Shown: positions 40,929 through 50,080, counted from the first letter of the stretch. The stretch: DNA of 64,000 nt from Methylotenera_A sp049687015 (GCA_049687015.1 JBAVIP010000004.1:1-64000), one strand, 5' to 3'. A program made the numbers and translations. The notes: generated by a model from the sequence alone, not told the origin.

Positions 40929-41543
40929 ATGAAAAAATACTTTATTACTGGCCTGCTGGTACTGGTGCCCTTGTTTATCACCATCTGGGTCATCAGCACG
41001 CTTATCCAAACCATGGATCAAAGCCTGCTGCTGTTACCGGAAGCCTGGCAACCGAAAAAAGTGTTTGGTTTTCATGTGCCTGGTTTAGGCGCGCTCCTTA
41101 CGCTATTGATCATTTTTGTCACCGGGTTGATTGCGGCGAATATCTTTGGCCAGCAGCTTATTGTGTGGTGGGAGAAATTGCTGTCGCGCGTTCCTGTGGT
41201 TAAATCCATTTATTCCAGCGTCAAGCAGGTTTCAGATACGTTATTTTCGGATTCCGGCAATGCGTTCAGGAAAGCCTTGCTGATACAGTATCCGCGCCAG
41301 GGCAGCTGGACGATTGCCTTCCTGACGGGCACGCCGGGCGGCGATGTCAAAAATCACTTGTTTGGCGATTATGTCAGTGTTTACGTGCCAACGACGCCTA
41401 ATCCGACTTCGGGCTTTTTCTTGATGATGGCGAGAGAAGATGTCATCGAGCTGGATATGAGCGTGGACGAGGCTCTGAAATACATCATCAGCATGGGTAC
41501 GGTCACCCCTAAAGATCATTTCACACAAGAACTTCCTTTATAG
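40929..41543 (+). CDS. DUF502 family membrane protein
   Basis: The 204-residue protein has two membrane helices (about 5-25 and 53-77), then a soluble domain with IVWWEKLLSRVPVVKSIYSS and VSVYVPTTPNPTSGFFLMMA. These are hallmark stretches of DUF502. Function is unknown. The family lies next to aspS in many betaproteobacteria, suggesting a housekeeping role at the membrane. The next gene begins 28 bases later. Confidence 0.9.
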   Translation: MKKYFITGLLVLVPLFITIWVISTLIQTMDQSLLLLPEAWQPKKVFGFHVPGLGALLTLLIIFVTGLIAANIFGQQLIVWWEKLLSRVPVVKSIYSSVKQVSDTLFSDSGNAFRKALLIQYPRQGSWTIAFLTGTPGGDVKNHLFGDYVSVYVPTTPNPTSGFFLMMAREDVIELDMSVDEALKYIISMGTVTPKDHFTQELPL

Positions 41544-41571
41544 ATATTAGAAAATTAAAAAAGATTTAATT

Positions 41572-43362
41572 ATGACAATGCGTACACATTATTGCGGCCA
41601 TCTAAACCGCTCCCACATTGGCCAAACAGTGACTTTATGCGGTTGGGCACATCGCCGCCGCGATCACGGCGGCGTGATTTTTATTGACTTGCGCGACCGT
41701 GAAGGCATGGCGCAGATCGTGATTGACCCGGATACACCGGAAGCGTTTAAAAATGCCGAAACCGTGCGTAACGAGTTTGTGCTTAAAGTGGTATGTAAAG
41801 TGCGTGCCCGGCCAGAAGGCACAGTGAATGCCAATATTCCAACGGGTGAGGTGGAAATGCTGGCGAGCGAGATTGAGATTCTTAATCCATCACTCACGCC
41901 GCCATTCATGCTGGATGATGATACCCTCACAGAAACCGTGCGTCTGGAGCATCGCTATATCGATTTGCGCCGCCCTGCCATGCAAAAAAATCTCATGTTG
42001 CGTTACCGCGTAGCTAAAACTTTGCGTGATTACCTGGATGTGAACGGATTTATCGAGGTGGAAACGCCGATGCTCACGCGCAGCACGCCAGAAGGCGCTC
42101 GCGATTACCTGGTGCCAAGCCGTGTGCATGCAGGCCAGTTCTTCGCATTGCCGCAATCACCGCAACTATTTAAACAATTGCTGATGGTTTCTGGTTTTGA
42201 CCGCTATTTCCAAATCACCAAATGCTTCCGCGATGAAGATTTGCGCGCAGACCGCCAGCCGGAATTCACGCAAGTGGATATTGAAACATCGTTCATGACT
42301 GAGAATGAAATCATGGACATTGTCGAAGAGATGATTCGGCAAATGCTCAAAAAAGTGCAAAACGTCGATTTGCCAGCGGCTTTCCCGCGCATGAGTTTTG
42401 CTGAAGCCATGAACAGATACGGTTCTGATAAGCCCGATATGCGCGTGACGCTCGAAATTACCGAACTTTCAGACGTGGTGAAAGATGTCGATTTCAAAGT
42501 GTTCTCAGGCGCTGCCAACATGGCGGGTGGGCGTGTTGCTGCGCTGCGCGTGCCGAACGGCGCGGCGATTTCGCGCTCCGAGATTGATGCCTATACAGAA
42601 TTCGTGAAGATTTACGGCGCTAAAGGGTTGGCGTACATCAAGATTAACGACATCACCAAACTGAATGAAGAAGGCCTGCAAAGCCCGATTGTGAAGAACA
42701 TTCACACCAAAGCCCTGCAAGCCATTATCGACCGCACCGGCGCGCAGAATGGCGATATCGTGTTCTTTGGCGCAGATAAAGCCAAAGTCGTGAACGAGGC
42801 CTTGGGTGCGTTGCGCACCAAAGTCGGCCACGAAAAAGGCCACATGGATGGTCGCGCCTGGGCGCCTTTGTGGGTGGTGGATTTCCCAATGTTCGAACAC
42901 GATGAAGAAAATGACCGCTGGGCAGCATTGCATCATCCGTTTACTGCGCCAAAAGATGGCCATGAAGATTTGCTCACTTCAGATCCAGGCTCTTGTTTAT
43001 CTAAAGCCTATGATATGGTGCTAAACGGCTGGGAAGTTGGCGGCGGTTCGGTGCGTATCCACAAATCCGACGTGCAATCTAAAGTATTCGATGCGCTAAA
43101 AATCAGCAAAGAAGAAGCGCAGGAAAAATTTGGCTTTTTGCTGGATGCCTTGCAATATGGCGCGCCACCGCACGGTGGCTTGGCGTTTGGTTTAGACCGT
43201 TTGGTCACGCTAATGGCGGGTGCGGAATCGATTCGCGATGTGATTGCCTTCCCTAAAACCCAGCGGGCACAGTGCTTGATGACCAATGCACCGAACGAAG
43301 TGGATGAGAAACAGTTGCGAGAGTTGCATATTCGCGTCCGCACACAGAATCCCGCCGCTTAA
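41572..43362 (+). CDS. aspS: Aspartate-tRNA ligase
   Basis: AspS charges tRNA-Asp with aspartate. The 596-residue bacterial-type enzyme has an N-terminal OB anticodon domain (CGWAHRRRDHGGVIFIDLRDR). Class II motif 1 follows, then motif 2 with FRDEDLRADRQPEFTQVD, and motif 3 with GLAFGLDRLV. The bacterial GAD insertion (about 290-420) lies between motifs 2 and 3. Whether it is discriminating or non-discriminating (also charging tRNA-Asn) cannot be decided here. A second ATG at 41578 is equally possible. A structured repeat follows its stop. Confidence 0.97.
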   Translation: MTMRTHYCGHLNRSHIGQTVTLCGWAHRRRDHGGVIFIDLRDREGMAQIVIDPDTPEAFKNAETVRNEFVLKVVCKVRARPEGTVNANIPTGEVEMLASEIEILNPSLTPPFMLDDDTLTETVRLEHRYIDLRRPAMQKNLMLRYRVAKTLRDYLDVNGFIEVETPMLTRSTPEGARDYLVPSRVHAGQFFALPQSPQLFKQLLMVSGFDRYFQITKCFRDEDLRADRQPEFTQVDIETSFMTENEIMDIVEEMIRQMLKKVQNVDLPAAFPRMSFAEAMNRYGSDKPDMRVTLEITELSDVVKDVDFKVFSGAANMAGGRVAALRVPNGAAISRSEIDAYTEFVKIYGAKGLAYIKINDITKLNEEGLQSPIVKNIHTKALQAIIDRTGAQNGDIVFFGADKAKVVNEALGALRTKVGHEKGHMDGRAWAPLWVVDFPMFEHDEENDRWAALHHPFTAPKDGHEDLLTSDPGSCLSKAYDMVLNGWEVGGGSVRIHKSDVQSKVFDALKISKEEAQEKFGFLLDALQYGAPPHGGLAFGLDRLVTLMAGAESIRDVIAFPKTQRAQCLMTNAPNEVDEKQLRELHIRVRTQNPAA

Positions 43363-43460
43363 AATGCACTCACTCGCGCTAACTTTGTTACATCCGCTTG
43401 CCGTACTAATCGTACTGTCTGCGCAGATGTGCCGCGTTATCGCATCGTGAATTGCATTTT
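43361..43460. repeat. Palindromic dispersed repeat, copy A
   Basis: AAAATGCA (43361-43368) pairs with TGCATTTT (43453-43460) around an inner part containing AACTTTGTTAC, GCTTGCCGTACTAATCGTAC (a GTAC/GTAC hairpin) and TGTCTGCGC. The core words AACTTTGTT and GCTTG-CGTACTA recur in copy B at 51093-51175. It begins within the aspS stop codon and so may terminate that transcript. Confidence 0.65.
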
Positions 43461-43472
43461 AGGAAGTTCATA

Positions 43473-43997
43473 ATGTGCTTCGAAAATATCTGGAAATTAT
43501 TAGCAGACAACTCTAGTTCAGTTATTGCTATTTGTGCTTTAGCTCTAACTATATGGCAGGCTTATATTACTAGACAACACAATAAACTTTCAGTAGCCCC
43601 ATATTTGACAACTTGGTCACATGCAGATGTGGACAATGGATTTTATTCAATTGAGATAATGAACAACGGAATAGGCCCTGCATTAATTAAAACTTTTCTA
43701 GTTTATATAGATGGAGTTGAAATTAAGGGTCAAGAGTCTGAAACGGTAGAGAAGGCAACGGCTATTTTATTTGGCAACTATCCTTATGCATCAGGAAATG
43801 GTTTTCTAAACAAAGGTTATATGATGGCCGAAAAAAGTAAGCATGGAATATTGAGCATTAGGTTTACAGGAGCAAATAGACCAAATTATCAAGAATTTCA
43901 GCAGACAATTAAAAGAGCTAGATTATTAATTGAATATGAATCAGCTTACAAAGAAAAATTTAGCTATGATTCAGATAATTTTGGTATTCTAAATTAA
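43473..43997 (+). CDS. Uncharacterised AT-rich protein with one N-terminal membrane helix
   Basis: The 174-residue protein has a short N-terminus, one membrane helix (about 14-33, SSSVIAICALALTIWQAYIT) and a soluble domain. The latter starts NKLSVAPYLTTWSH and contains EIMNNGIGPALIKTF, a pattern seen in many small membrane-anchored proteins of unknown function. AGGAAG at 43461-43466 sets the start at 43473, against a longer TTG frame. The gene is much richer in A and T than aspS and kbl on either side and is preceded by a dispersed repeat, suggesting transfer. Confidence 0.65.
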   Translation: MCFENIWKLLADNSSSVIAICALALTIWQAYITRQHNKLSVAPYLTTWSHADVDNGFYSIEIMNNGIGPALIKTFLVYIDGVEIKGQESETVEKATAILFGNYPYASGNGFLNKGYMMAEKSKHGILSIRFTGANRPNYQEFQQTIKRARLLIEYESAYKEKFSYDSDNFGILN

Positions 43998-44055
43998 TGC
44001 CACTCACCGAAATCAACCGCGTCGCGGTTGCAAACACTAACCGCCGAATAGGCTG

Positions 44056-45252
44056 TTAGGCGCCAGCCAGTTCATCCCTACATTCCGCAAACGCTTTAAT
44101 CGCGGCATCTAAATCTTCAGTCGTATGTGCGGCAGAAATCTGCGTTCTAATTCTGGCTTTGCTTTTTGGCACCACGGGAAAGAAAAAGCCGATGGCATAG
44201 ACCCCTTTTGTGAGCAGCATTTTGCTCATTTCCTGCGCCAGTACCGCATCGCCCAACATAATCGGGATAATCGGGTGGTCGCCATTTTTTAAATCAAAAC
44301 CAGCAGCTTGCATGCCCTTTCTGAAGTAACGCGTATTGCTTTCCAGTTTGTCTCTAAGTGTTGTAGATTTGGAAAGCATGTTCAACACGCTTAGCGTAGT
44401 AGCGCAAATGCTAGGTGCGAGTGAGTTAGAGAATAAATAGGGTCTGGAACGCTGGCGCAATAGATCAATTATTTCTTTGCGGCCCGATGTACAGCCGCCA
44501 GATGCGCCGCCCAGCGCTTTACCAAAGGTGGTGGTAATGATGTCTACACGATCCATTACCCCGCAGTATTCATGAATACCCTTGCCATTTTTACCCATAA
44601 AGCCGGTGGCATGCGAGTCATCGTGGTGCACCATGGCATCAAATTCATCGGCCAAATCGCATATCTGGTCGAGCTTGGCAATGGTCCCATCCATCGAGAA
44701 TACGCCGTCTGTGGTAATCAGTATGCGGCGCGCATTGTTTTTCTTTGCCTCGACCAGTTTTTCTCTCAGGTCTTGCATATCGTTATTTTTGTAGCGGTAA
44801 CGCGCGGCCTTGCAAAGCCGCACGCCGTCGATGATGGAGGCATGATTCAACTCATCTGAAATAATGGCGTCTTGCTCGCCTAAAATTGTTTCAAACAAAC
44901 CGGTGTTGGCATCAAAGCATGATGAATATAGGATGGTGTCTTCCATGCCCAAAAAGTCGCTCATGGCTTGTTCTAGCTGTTTGTGGATGGATTGCGTACC
45001 GCAAATAAAGCGCACAGAGGCCAGGCCAAAGCCCCATTGGTCAAGGCCATCCTTTGCAGCTTTTATCAGGGCGGGATTGTTTGCCAGACCGAGGTAGTTA
45101 TTGGCGCACATATTGATGACAACACGGCCATCAGCCAGCGTGATGCGATTATTTTGGTCGGAAGCCAAGATGCGCTCGGTTTTATAAAGTCCCTGTGCTT
45201 CAATTTCTTTTAAGTCCTGCGCGAAACCCTGTTTTGCTGCCTTAAAACTCAT
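44056..45252 (-). CDS. kbl: 2-amino-3-ketobutyrate CoA ligase (glycine C-acetyltransferase)
   Basis: Kbl cleaves 2-amino-3-ketobutyrate with CoA to glycine and acetyl-CoA, the second step of threonine breakdown. The 398-residue PLP enzyme shows MCANNYLGLANNP, SCFDANTGLF, HHDDSHATGFMGKNGKG and the Schiff-base K245 in TTFGKALGGASGG. It follows tdh by two bases, forming the tdh-kbl operon. The 58-bp gap on its 3' side holds the hairpin CAACCGC-GTC-GCGGTTG (44020-44036), a possible terminator without a clear T run. Confidence 0.96.
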   Translation of the reverse strand: MSFKAAKQGFAQDLKEIEAQGLYKTERILASDQNNRITLADGRVVINMCANNYLGLANNPALIKAAKDGLDQWGFGLASVRFICGTQSIHKQLEQAMSDFLGMEDTILYSSCFDANTGLFETILGEQDAIISDELNHASIIDGVRLCKAARYRYKNNDMQDLREKLVEAKKNNARRILITTDGVFSMDGTIAKLDQICDLADEFDAMVHHDDSHATGFMGKNGKGIHEYCGVMDRVDIITTTFGKALGGASGGCTSGRKEIIDLLRQRSRPYLFSNSLAPSICATTLSVLNMLSKSTTLRDKLESNTRYFRKGMQAAGFDLKNGDHPIIPIMLGDAVLAQEMSKMLLTKGVYAIGFFFPVVPKSKARIRTQISAAHTTEDLDAAIKAFAECRDELAGA

Positions 45253-45254
45253 GT

Positions 45255-46289
45255 TTATTCTTCCCAGTTGAGTATAACTTTGCCAGAGTTGCCGGAGCGC
45301 ATCACATCAAAGCCTTTTTGAAAATCGGTATAGTGGAAGCGATGCGTGATGATTTTCTCTAACGGCAAGCCGCTTTGTACCATCATGGAGCCTTTATACC
45401 AGGTCTCAAAAATTTCTCTGCCATAAATGCCTTTAATCGTTAAGCCTTTAAACACGACCAAGTCCCAGTCAATACCAGAGCCTGCAGGCATAATGGCAAG
45501 CATGGCAATATGGCCACCGTTAATCATTTTGCTTAGCATGTCGCCAAAAGCCATGGGTGAGCCGGACATTTCTAGACCCACATCAAAGCCTTCAAAAATG
45601 CCTAAAGAATCCATCATTTCTTTGGTAATGCTTTCTTTGGCTACATTGACCGTGACTATGCGTGGCAAAATGCTTTTAATTAAATCAAGGCGATATTGAT
45701 TCATGTCTGTAATGACAATGTTTCTAGCGCCTGCGTGATTGGCTACCAGTGCTGCCATGCTGCCAATGGGGCCGGCACCGGTAATCAGCACGTCTTCGCC
45801 TACCATGTTAAATGACAGTGCGGTGTGTACCGCGTTGCCGTAGGCATCAAAAAATGAGAGTAAATCGGTATCAATCGGGCGGCTGGGCTTGAACACATTT
45901 TTGGCGGGAATCACCAGATATTCTGCAAAAGCGCCATGCCGATTAACGCCCACGCCAATGGTGTTGGGGCACAAGTGGGTGCGTCCGCCCAAGCAGTTGC
46001 GGCAACGTCCGCAAGTCAGGTGGCCTTCACCGGAGACGATATCGCCAATGTTTAACCCTTCTACATTTGAACCAAATCCGGCAATCTCACCCACATACTC
46101 ATGGCCGGTAATCATCGGCACGGGAATCGTTTTTTGTGCCCATTCATCCCAGTTATAAATGTGAATATCGGTGCCACATATGGCCGTTTTTTTGATTTTA
46201 ATGAGCACATCATTATTACCAACGGCCGGCTCGGGCATGTCTTCCAGCCACAAGCCTTCTTTTGCATATTTCTTAACTAAAGCTTTCAT
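45255..46289 (-). CDS. tdh: L-threonine 3-dehydrogenase
   Basis: Tdh oxidises L-threonine to 2-amino-3-ketobutyrate with NAD. The 344-residue medium-chain zinc dehydrogenase has catalytic zinc ligands C38 and H63-E64 (GHEYVGEI) and structural zinc cysteines C93, C96, C99 and C107. The NAD fold is VLITGAGPIGSMAALVANHAGA. AAGGA upstream supports the ATG at 46289 over a longer frame. With kbl it makes glycine and acetyl-CoA from threonine; in a methylotroph it may serve glycine/one-carbon supply, which is an inference. Confidence 0.97.
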   Translation of the reverse strand: MKALVKKYAKEGLWLEDMPEPAVGNNDVLIKIKKTAICGTDIHIYNWDEWAQKTIPVPMITGHEYVGEIAGFGSNVEGLNIGDIVSGEGHLTCGRCRNCLGGRTHLCPNTIGVGVNRHGAFAEYLVIPAKNVFKPSRPIDTDLLSFFDAYGNAVHTALSFNMVGEDVLITGAGPIGSMAALVANHAGARNIVITDMNQYRLDLIKSILPRIVTVNVAKESITKEMMDSLGIFEGFDVGLEMSGSPMAFGDMLSKMINGGHIAMLAIMPAGSGIDWDLVVFKGLTIKGIYGREIFETWYKGSMMVQSGLPLEKIITHRFHYTDFQKGFDVMRSGNSGKVILNWEE

Positions 46290-46455
46290 CGTGTATATCC
46301 TTCTGGGATGGCGTTTTAACGACACACATACTTTTGTTGATTAAATGCTCAGCAAAGTATCTCACATGGTTTCGTATTATTCAAACTGTTAACCTGAATT
46401 GGAATCAGGTATGATTCCTACCCAATCAATATGAACCGTTAAGCAGCATTAACCT

Positions 46456-46845
46456 ATGCCCGTCACTGAAATCAATCATGTCAATCTACGCACGCCTTAC
46501 GAGACGATGCTCAAGCTTAAAGACTTCTACTGCGACGTGGTGGGTCTAAAGGTCGGGCCGCGCGAGGGGTTTACCAGCCGTGGCTTCTGGCTTTACATTG
46601 GAGATAACGATGTGCTGCATCTGGCGGAGTATCGCGGTGAGGGTGAGCCGCTGACCAATGTGCTCACAACCCTAGACCATGTGTCGTTCACCTGTACCGA
46701 TATGCCGGCGATGGAAGCGCATTTGAAGGCGCATAATATTGATTACTCAATCCGTGATTTGCCTGTGTTGAATGTCAAACAAATCAACTTCAAAGACCCT
46801 GTCGGTAATGGCATCGAGCTGTTTTTTCATATGGAAAATGAATAA
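46456..46845 (+). CDS. VOC superfamily protein (glyoxalase/dioxygenase fold)
   Basis: A 129-residue protein of one vicinal-oxygen-chelate unit pair. Candidate metal ligands H8 (INHVNL), H55 and E58 (VLHLAE), H75 (LDHVSF) and E121 (GIELFF) occupy the usual places. The substrate is not predictable; family members include glyoxalase I, fosfomycin-resistance enzymes and dioxygenases. It stands alone with a 166-bp gap to tdh. Confidence 0.85.
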   Translation: MPVTEINHVNLRTPYETMLKLKDFYCDVVGLKVGPREGFTSRGFWLYIGDNDVLHLAEYRGEGEPLTNVLTTLDHVSFTCTDMPAMEAHLKAHNIDYSIRDLPVLNVKQINFKDPVGNGIELFFHMENE

Positions 46846-46959
46846 TGTGACGTGAGTCACATACAGACGGTTGAATAAAACTAAAATAGCGCCTTGTAGT
46901 CATAATTCTGGCTAATGCGTTAACATCGCATGCATATAAATTGCGGGTTTGGGGGATGT

Positions 46960-47760
46960 ATGAGTTTGAGTAAAATGATTTTCACTGCTCTGGCAAGCGC
47001 TATTCTATTGGCTTGCAGCTTGCCTGCTTTTGCAGAGCCTGATCCAAAATTGTGGCCGGTAATGAAAGAAGCATTTTTTGCAAAGCGTGATATGCAAGAA
47101 GTTGATTTCATTAAAATTGATGCACCGCGCCGCGCCGAAAGCGGTGCGCAAGTGCCTGTGACGTATCTAATTGATAACGCCGCAGCCAAAGGTGTAAAAA
47201 TTACTAAATTGTATGCATTTGTGGACGCGAATCCGATTCCGCTCACGGCGACTTATCATTTAACCGATGCGCTGGGGAATTTTCAATTATCAACGAGAAT
47301 TAGATTTGAAACCGATGCATTTGTGCGTTTAGTGGGTGAAGATGCAAGCGGTAAACTATATCTAGCTTCGCGTGAAATCCGCGCGGCGGGCGGCTGCGGC
47401 GGCACTGTGGATGCTGATGAAGCTGCGGTGCGCGCATCTGCGGGCAAAATCAAATTCAAGGTGGAAGATCCAGTAAAAATTGGCAGCGCAACGGCCGCTA
47501 CTTTTAACATCAAACACCCCATGCGTACTGGGTTGCAGCGCGAATTGGTATCGCAAGGTTTTATTCCTGCGTTTTACATTAAAAAATCAGAATTCACTTA
47601 TAACGGCAAACCTGTTTTGACAATAGATGTGGGCGTGGGTACGGCGGAAGACCCATACTTTAAATTTAACTTTGTACCAGATGCGCCTGGTAAATTAGAA
47701 GTGGTGGCTACTGATAATGAAGGTAAAGCATTTACGCAAGCGGTAGAAGTAAAAAGCTAG
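46960..47760 (+). CDS. SoxYZ-like carrier protein
   Basis: The 266-residue precursor has a signal peptide (ALASAILLACSLPAFA, cleavage near residue 25). A SoxY-like domain ends in GGCGG (144-148, C146), the sulfur-carrying motif normally at the C-terminus of SoxY. Here it is followed by a SoxZ-like immunoglobulin domain with KHPMRTG, FYIKKSEFTYNGKPV and YFKFNFVPDAPGKLEV. The fused form is known as the quinoprotein-dehydrogenase-associated SoxYZ-like carrier of methylotrophs. No sox or dehydrogenase gene is near, so the partner is unknown. The ATG at 46960 has GGGGGA at good spacing. Confidence 0.85.
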   Translation: MSLSKMIFTALASAILLACSLPAFAEPDPKLWPVMKEAFFAKRDMQEVDFIKIDAPRRAESGAQVPVTYLIDNAAAKGVKITKLYAFVDANPIPLTATYHLTDALGNFQLSTRIRFETDAFVRLVGEDASGKLYLASREIRAAGGCGGTVDADEAAVRASAGKIKFKVEDPVKIGSATAATFNIKHPMRTGLQRELVSQGFIPAFYIKKSEFTYNGKPVLTIDVGVGTAEDPYFKFNFVPDAPGKLEVVATDNEGKAFTQAVEVKS

Positions 47761-47776
47761 GCTTTCCCAGCGAATT

Positions 47777-47804
47777 AAAGGCCTCCTGTCGGAGGCCTTT
47801 TTTA
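47777..47804 (+). terminator. Rho-independent terminator after the SoxYZ-like gene
   Basis: AAAGGCCTCC, loop TGTC and GGAGGCCTTTTTT form a perfect ten-bp stem with a T run, just past the SoxYZ-like gene. Confidence 0.9.
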
Positions 47805-47866
47805 TTGGATTTATTACAAAAATCATTAAGTGATAAAATAGCGCTATTAATTTTTGGGGACAAAAA

Positions 47867-48286
47867 ATGAAAAGTTACCGTAAAGAGCTTTGGTTTAATC
47901 CGCCTACCCGCGTTGCTTTTATCCGCATTACTGAGCAAGTGCGAGAGTGCTTGCGCGAGAGCGGTGTGCGCGAAGGCTTGGTGCTGGTAAACGCTATGCA
48001 CATTACCGCCAGCGTGTTTATCAATGACGATGAGCGCGGCCTGCACCACGATTACACGCAGTGGCTGGAACGCCTTGCCCCGCATGAGCCGGTGAGCAGC
48101 TATCGCCATAACGATACAGGTGAGGATAACGCTGATGCACATATGAAGCGCCAAGTGATGGGGCGCGAAGTGGTGGTAGCGATTACTGATGGGCAGCTGG
48201 ATTTTGGCCCATGGGAACAGATTTTTTATGGTGAGTTTGATGGCAGACGTAAGAAGCGTGTGCTGGTAAAGATTATTGGTGAATAA
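47867..48286 (+). CDS. yjbQ: YjbQ family protein (secondary thiamine-phosphate synthase family)
   Basis: The 139-residue protein belongs to the UPF0047/YjbQ family. It has LVLVNAMHITASVFINDDE, RHNDTGEDNADAHMKRQVMG and DGQLDFGPWEQIFYGEFDG, with conserved His residues in the first two. E. coli YjbQ can weakly replace ThiE, but its real role is uncertain. It runs directly into the GTG start of the U32 gene with no gap, so the two are co-transcribed. Confidence 0.9.
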   Translation: MKSYRKELWFNPPTRVAFIRITEQVRECLRESGVREGLVLVNAMHITASVFINDDERGLHHDYTQWLERLAPHEPVSSYRHNDTGEDNADAHMKRQVMGREVVVAITDGQLDFGPWEQIFYGEFDGRRKKRVLVKIIGE

Positions 48287-49633
48287 GTGAAAATTCCTGA
48301 ATTACTAGCCCCGGCGGGCGATTTGGATCGTATGCGGACAGCATACGATTATGGCGCAGATGCGGTATACGCAGGGCAGCCACGGTATAGCCTGCGGGCG
48401 CGTAATAATGATTTCACGATGTCGAATCTGGAAATCGGCATTAACGAAGCCCATGCGCGCGGCAAAAAGTTTTTCATCGCGAGTAACATCTCGCCACATA
48501 ACGCTAAGGTGAAAACTTACATGGCGGATATGGAACCGGTCATCAACATGAAGCCAGATGCTCTGATTATGTCCGACCCAGGCTTGATCATGATGGTGAG
48601 AGAAAAATGGCCAGAGATGCCGGTGCATCTTTCAGTACAGGCGAATACTGTTAATTTTGCAACGGTGAAATTCTGGCAAAGTATTGGTTTAACACGCGTG
48701 ATTTTGTCACGTGAGTTATCACTGGATGAAATCGAAGAAATCCGCCAGCTTTGTCCGGATATGGAACTGGAAGTGTTTGTGCATGGGGCTTTGTGTATTG
48801 CCTATTCCGGACGTTGTTTGCTTTCTGGTTATTTTAATCATCGTGACCCCAACCAGGGCACATGTACCAATAGTTGCCGCTGGGATTACAAAGTGCACAA
48901 TGCCGCTGAAGATGCCGCAGGTGTGATCCGCTTGCAGGATTTTGATTTCAAGGCGGAAATGGAGAAATCCAGCCTCTCAGGTTGCGGCAGCCTGCCGCGC
49001 CACCCCTTGGCAGAGAAAGTGTATCTGATCGAAGAAAAAGGCCGCCCGGGTGAACTGTTGCCGATTATGGAAGACGAGCACGGCACTTACATTATGAATA
49101 GCAAGGATCTGCGCGCCATTGAGCACGTAGAACGGCTCATTAAAATGGGTGTAGATTCACTTAAAATTGAAGGGCGCACCAAATCACGTTATTACGTGGC
49201 GCGCACTTGCCAGAATTACCGCAAAGCCATTGAAGATGCGCTCGCTGGCCGTCCGTTTGACTGGAGTTTGTTAAGCGATTTGGAAAATCTCGCTAATCGT
49301 GGCTACACCGATGGTTTTTATCAGCGTCATCACACGGCTGAGCATCAAAATTACAAACAAGGCTATTCAAGCTCTAACCGTAGCCAGTATGTGGGCGATG
49401 TAGTGGCCTATGATGCGGGAAAAGGCTTGGCGGATATCGAAGCGCGTAACAAGTTTGCGGTGGGCGATCGCCTGCAAGTGATACATCCTGCAGGCAATCG
49501 TGAACTGGTGGTTGAAGAAATGTTCAACAAAAAAGGCGAGCATATCCAGGAGGCTTCTGGCAGCGGCTACTTCGTGCGCTTGCCCATTACCGCAAACGAT
49601 TTAAGCAATGCAATGGTAGCCAAGTTTCTTTAA
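48287..49633 (+). CDS. trhP: U32 family tRNA hydroxylation protein (YegQ/TrhP-like)
   Basis: The 448-residue protein starts at GTG immediately after the yjbQ stop. It has the U32 N-terminal barrel (PELLAPAGDLDRMRTAYDYGADAVYAG) and the signature ELEVFVHGALCIAYSGRCLLSGYF, followed by the Cys residues GTCTNSCRW. The C-terminal domain (about 360-448) is present. E. coli YegQ (TrhP) takes part in 5-hydroxyuridine formation at tRNA position 34 using prephenate. Assignment to TrhP rather than another U32 member rests on length and motif order. Confidence 0.88.
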   Translation: MKIPELLAPAGDLDRMRTAYDYGADAVYAGQPRYSLRARNNDFTMSNLEIGINEAHARGKKFFIASNISPHNAKVKTYMADMEPVINMKPDALIMSDPGLIMMVREKWPEMPVHLSVQANTVNFATVKFWQSIGLTRVILSRELSLDEIEEIRQLCPDMELEVFVHGALCIAYSGRCLLSGYFNHRDPNQGTCTNSCRWDYKVHNAAEDAAGVIRLQDFDFKAEMEKSSLSGCGSLPRHPLAEKVYLIEEKGRPGELLPIMEDEHGTYIMNSKDLRAIEHVERLIKMGVDSLKIEGRTKSRYYVARTCQNYRKAIEDALAGRPFDWSLLSDLENLANRGYTDGFYQRHHTAEHQNYKQGYSSSNRSQYVGDVVAYDAGKGLADIEARNKFAVGDRLQVIHPAGNRELVVEEMFNKKGEHIQEASGSGYFVRLPITANDLSNAMVAKFL

Positions 49634-49645
49634 GGTAGCCAGAGC

Positions 49646-50080
49646 CTATTGCCCTCGAATATAGTTTTCCAGCTGTTTGATTAAATATTGTTGGTAGGTA
49701 ATCGTTTCCTTGACCAAATCGCCCAGGGAAAGCATGCCCAGTACCTTATCGCCTTCCAGTATTGGCAAGTGGCGAATGCGTTTTTCGCTCATTATGCTCA
49801 TGGCCGCATCTACCAAATCGCTGGGTTTGCCTGTAATCAATTTAGTTGACATGACCTCGCGTATTTGCGTGGTCTTGGATGAACGGCCTTGCAGTACGAT
49901 CTCCCGTGCATAGTCACGCTCAGAAAATATCCCTACTAATTTGTCACCTTGCATAATTGCCAAAGCACCAATCTTGTACTCAGCAAGGATAACCAGCGCA
50001 TCAAACACAGGCCGGTCTGGCGCAATGGAAATAAGCTCTTTATGTTTTTTTTCGTTTAAGATTTGTTGTAATGTTTTCAT
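49646..50080 (-). CDS. CBS-domain pair protein
   Basis: The 144-residue protein consists almost entirely of two CBS domains: DRPVFDALVILAEYKIGALA with LVGIFSERDYAREI, and PSDLVDAAMSIMSEKRIRHL with VLGMLSLGDLVKE. Such pairs bind adenine nucleotides and act as energy or signal sensors. TTGGAGAAA places the start at 50080. It converges with the trhP gene, 12 bases apart. The partner protein is unknown. Confidence 0.9.
   Translation of the reverse strand: MKTLQQILNEKKHKELISIAPDRPVFDALVILAEYKIGALAIMQGDKLVGIFSERDYAREIVLQGRSSKTTQIREVMSTKLITGKPSDLVDAAMSIMSEKRIRHLPILEGDKVLGMLSLGDLVKETITYQQYLIKQLENYIRGQ

Noticed and set aside
42505..42963. 152-residue frame antisense to aspS
   Set aside because: Shadow of the aspS coding frame, unusual composition rich in His and Arg, no start signal.
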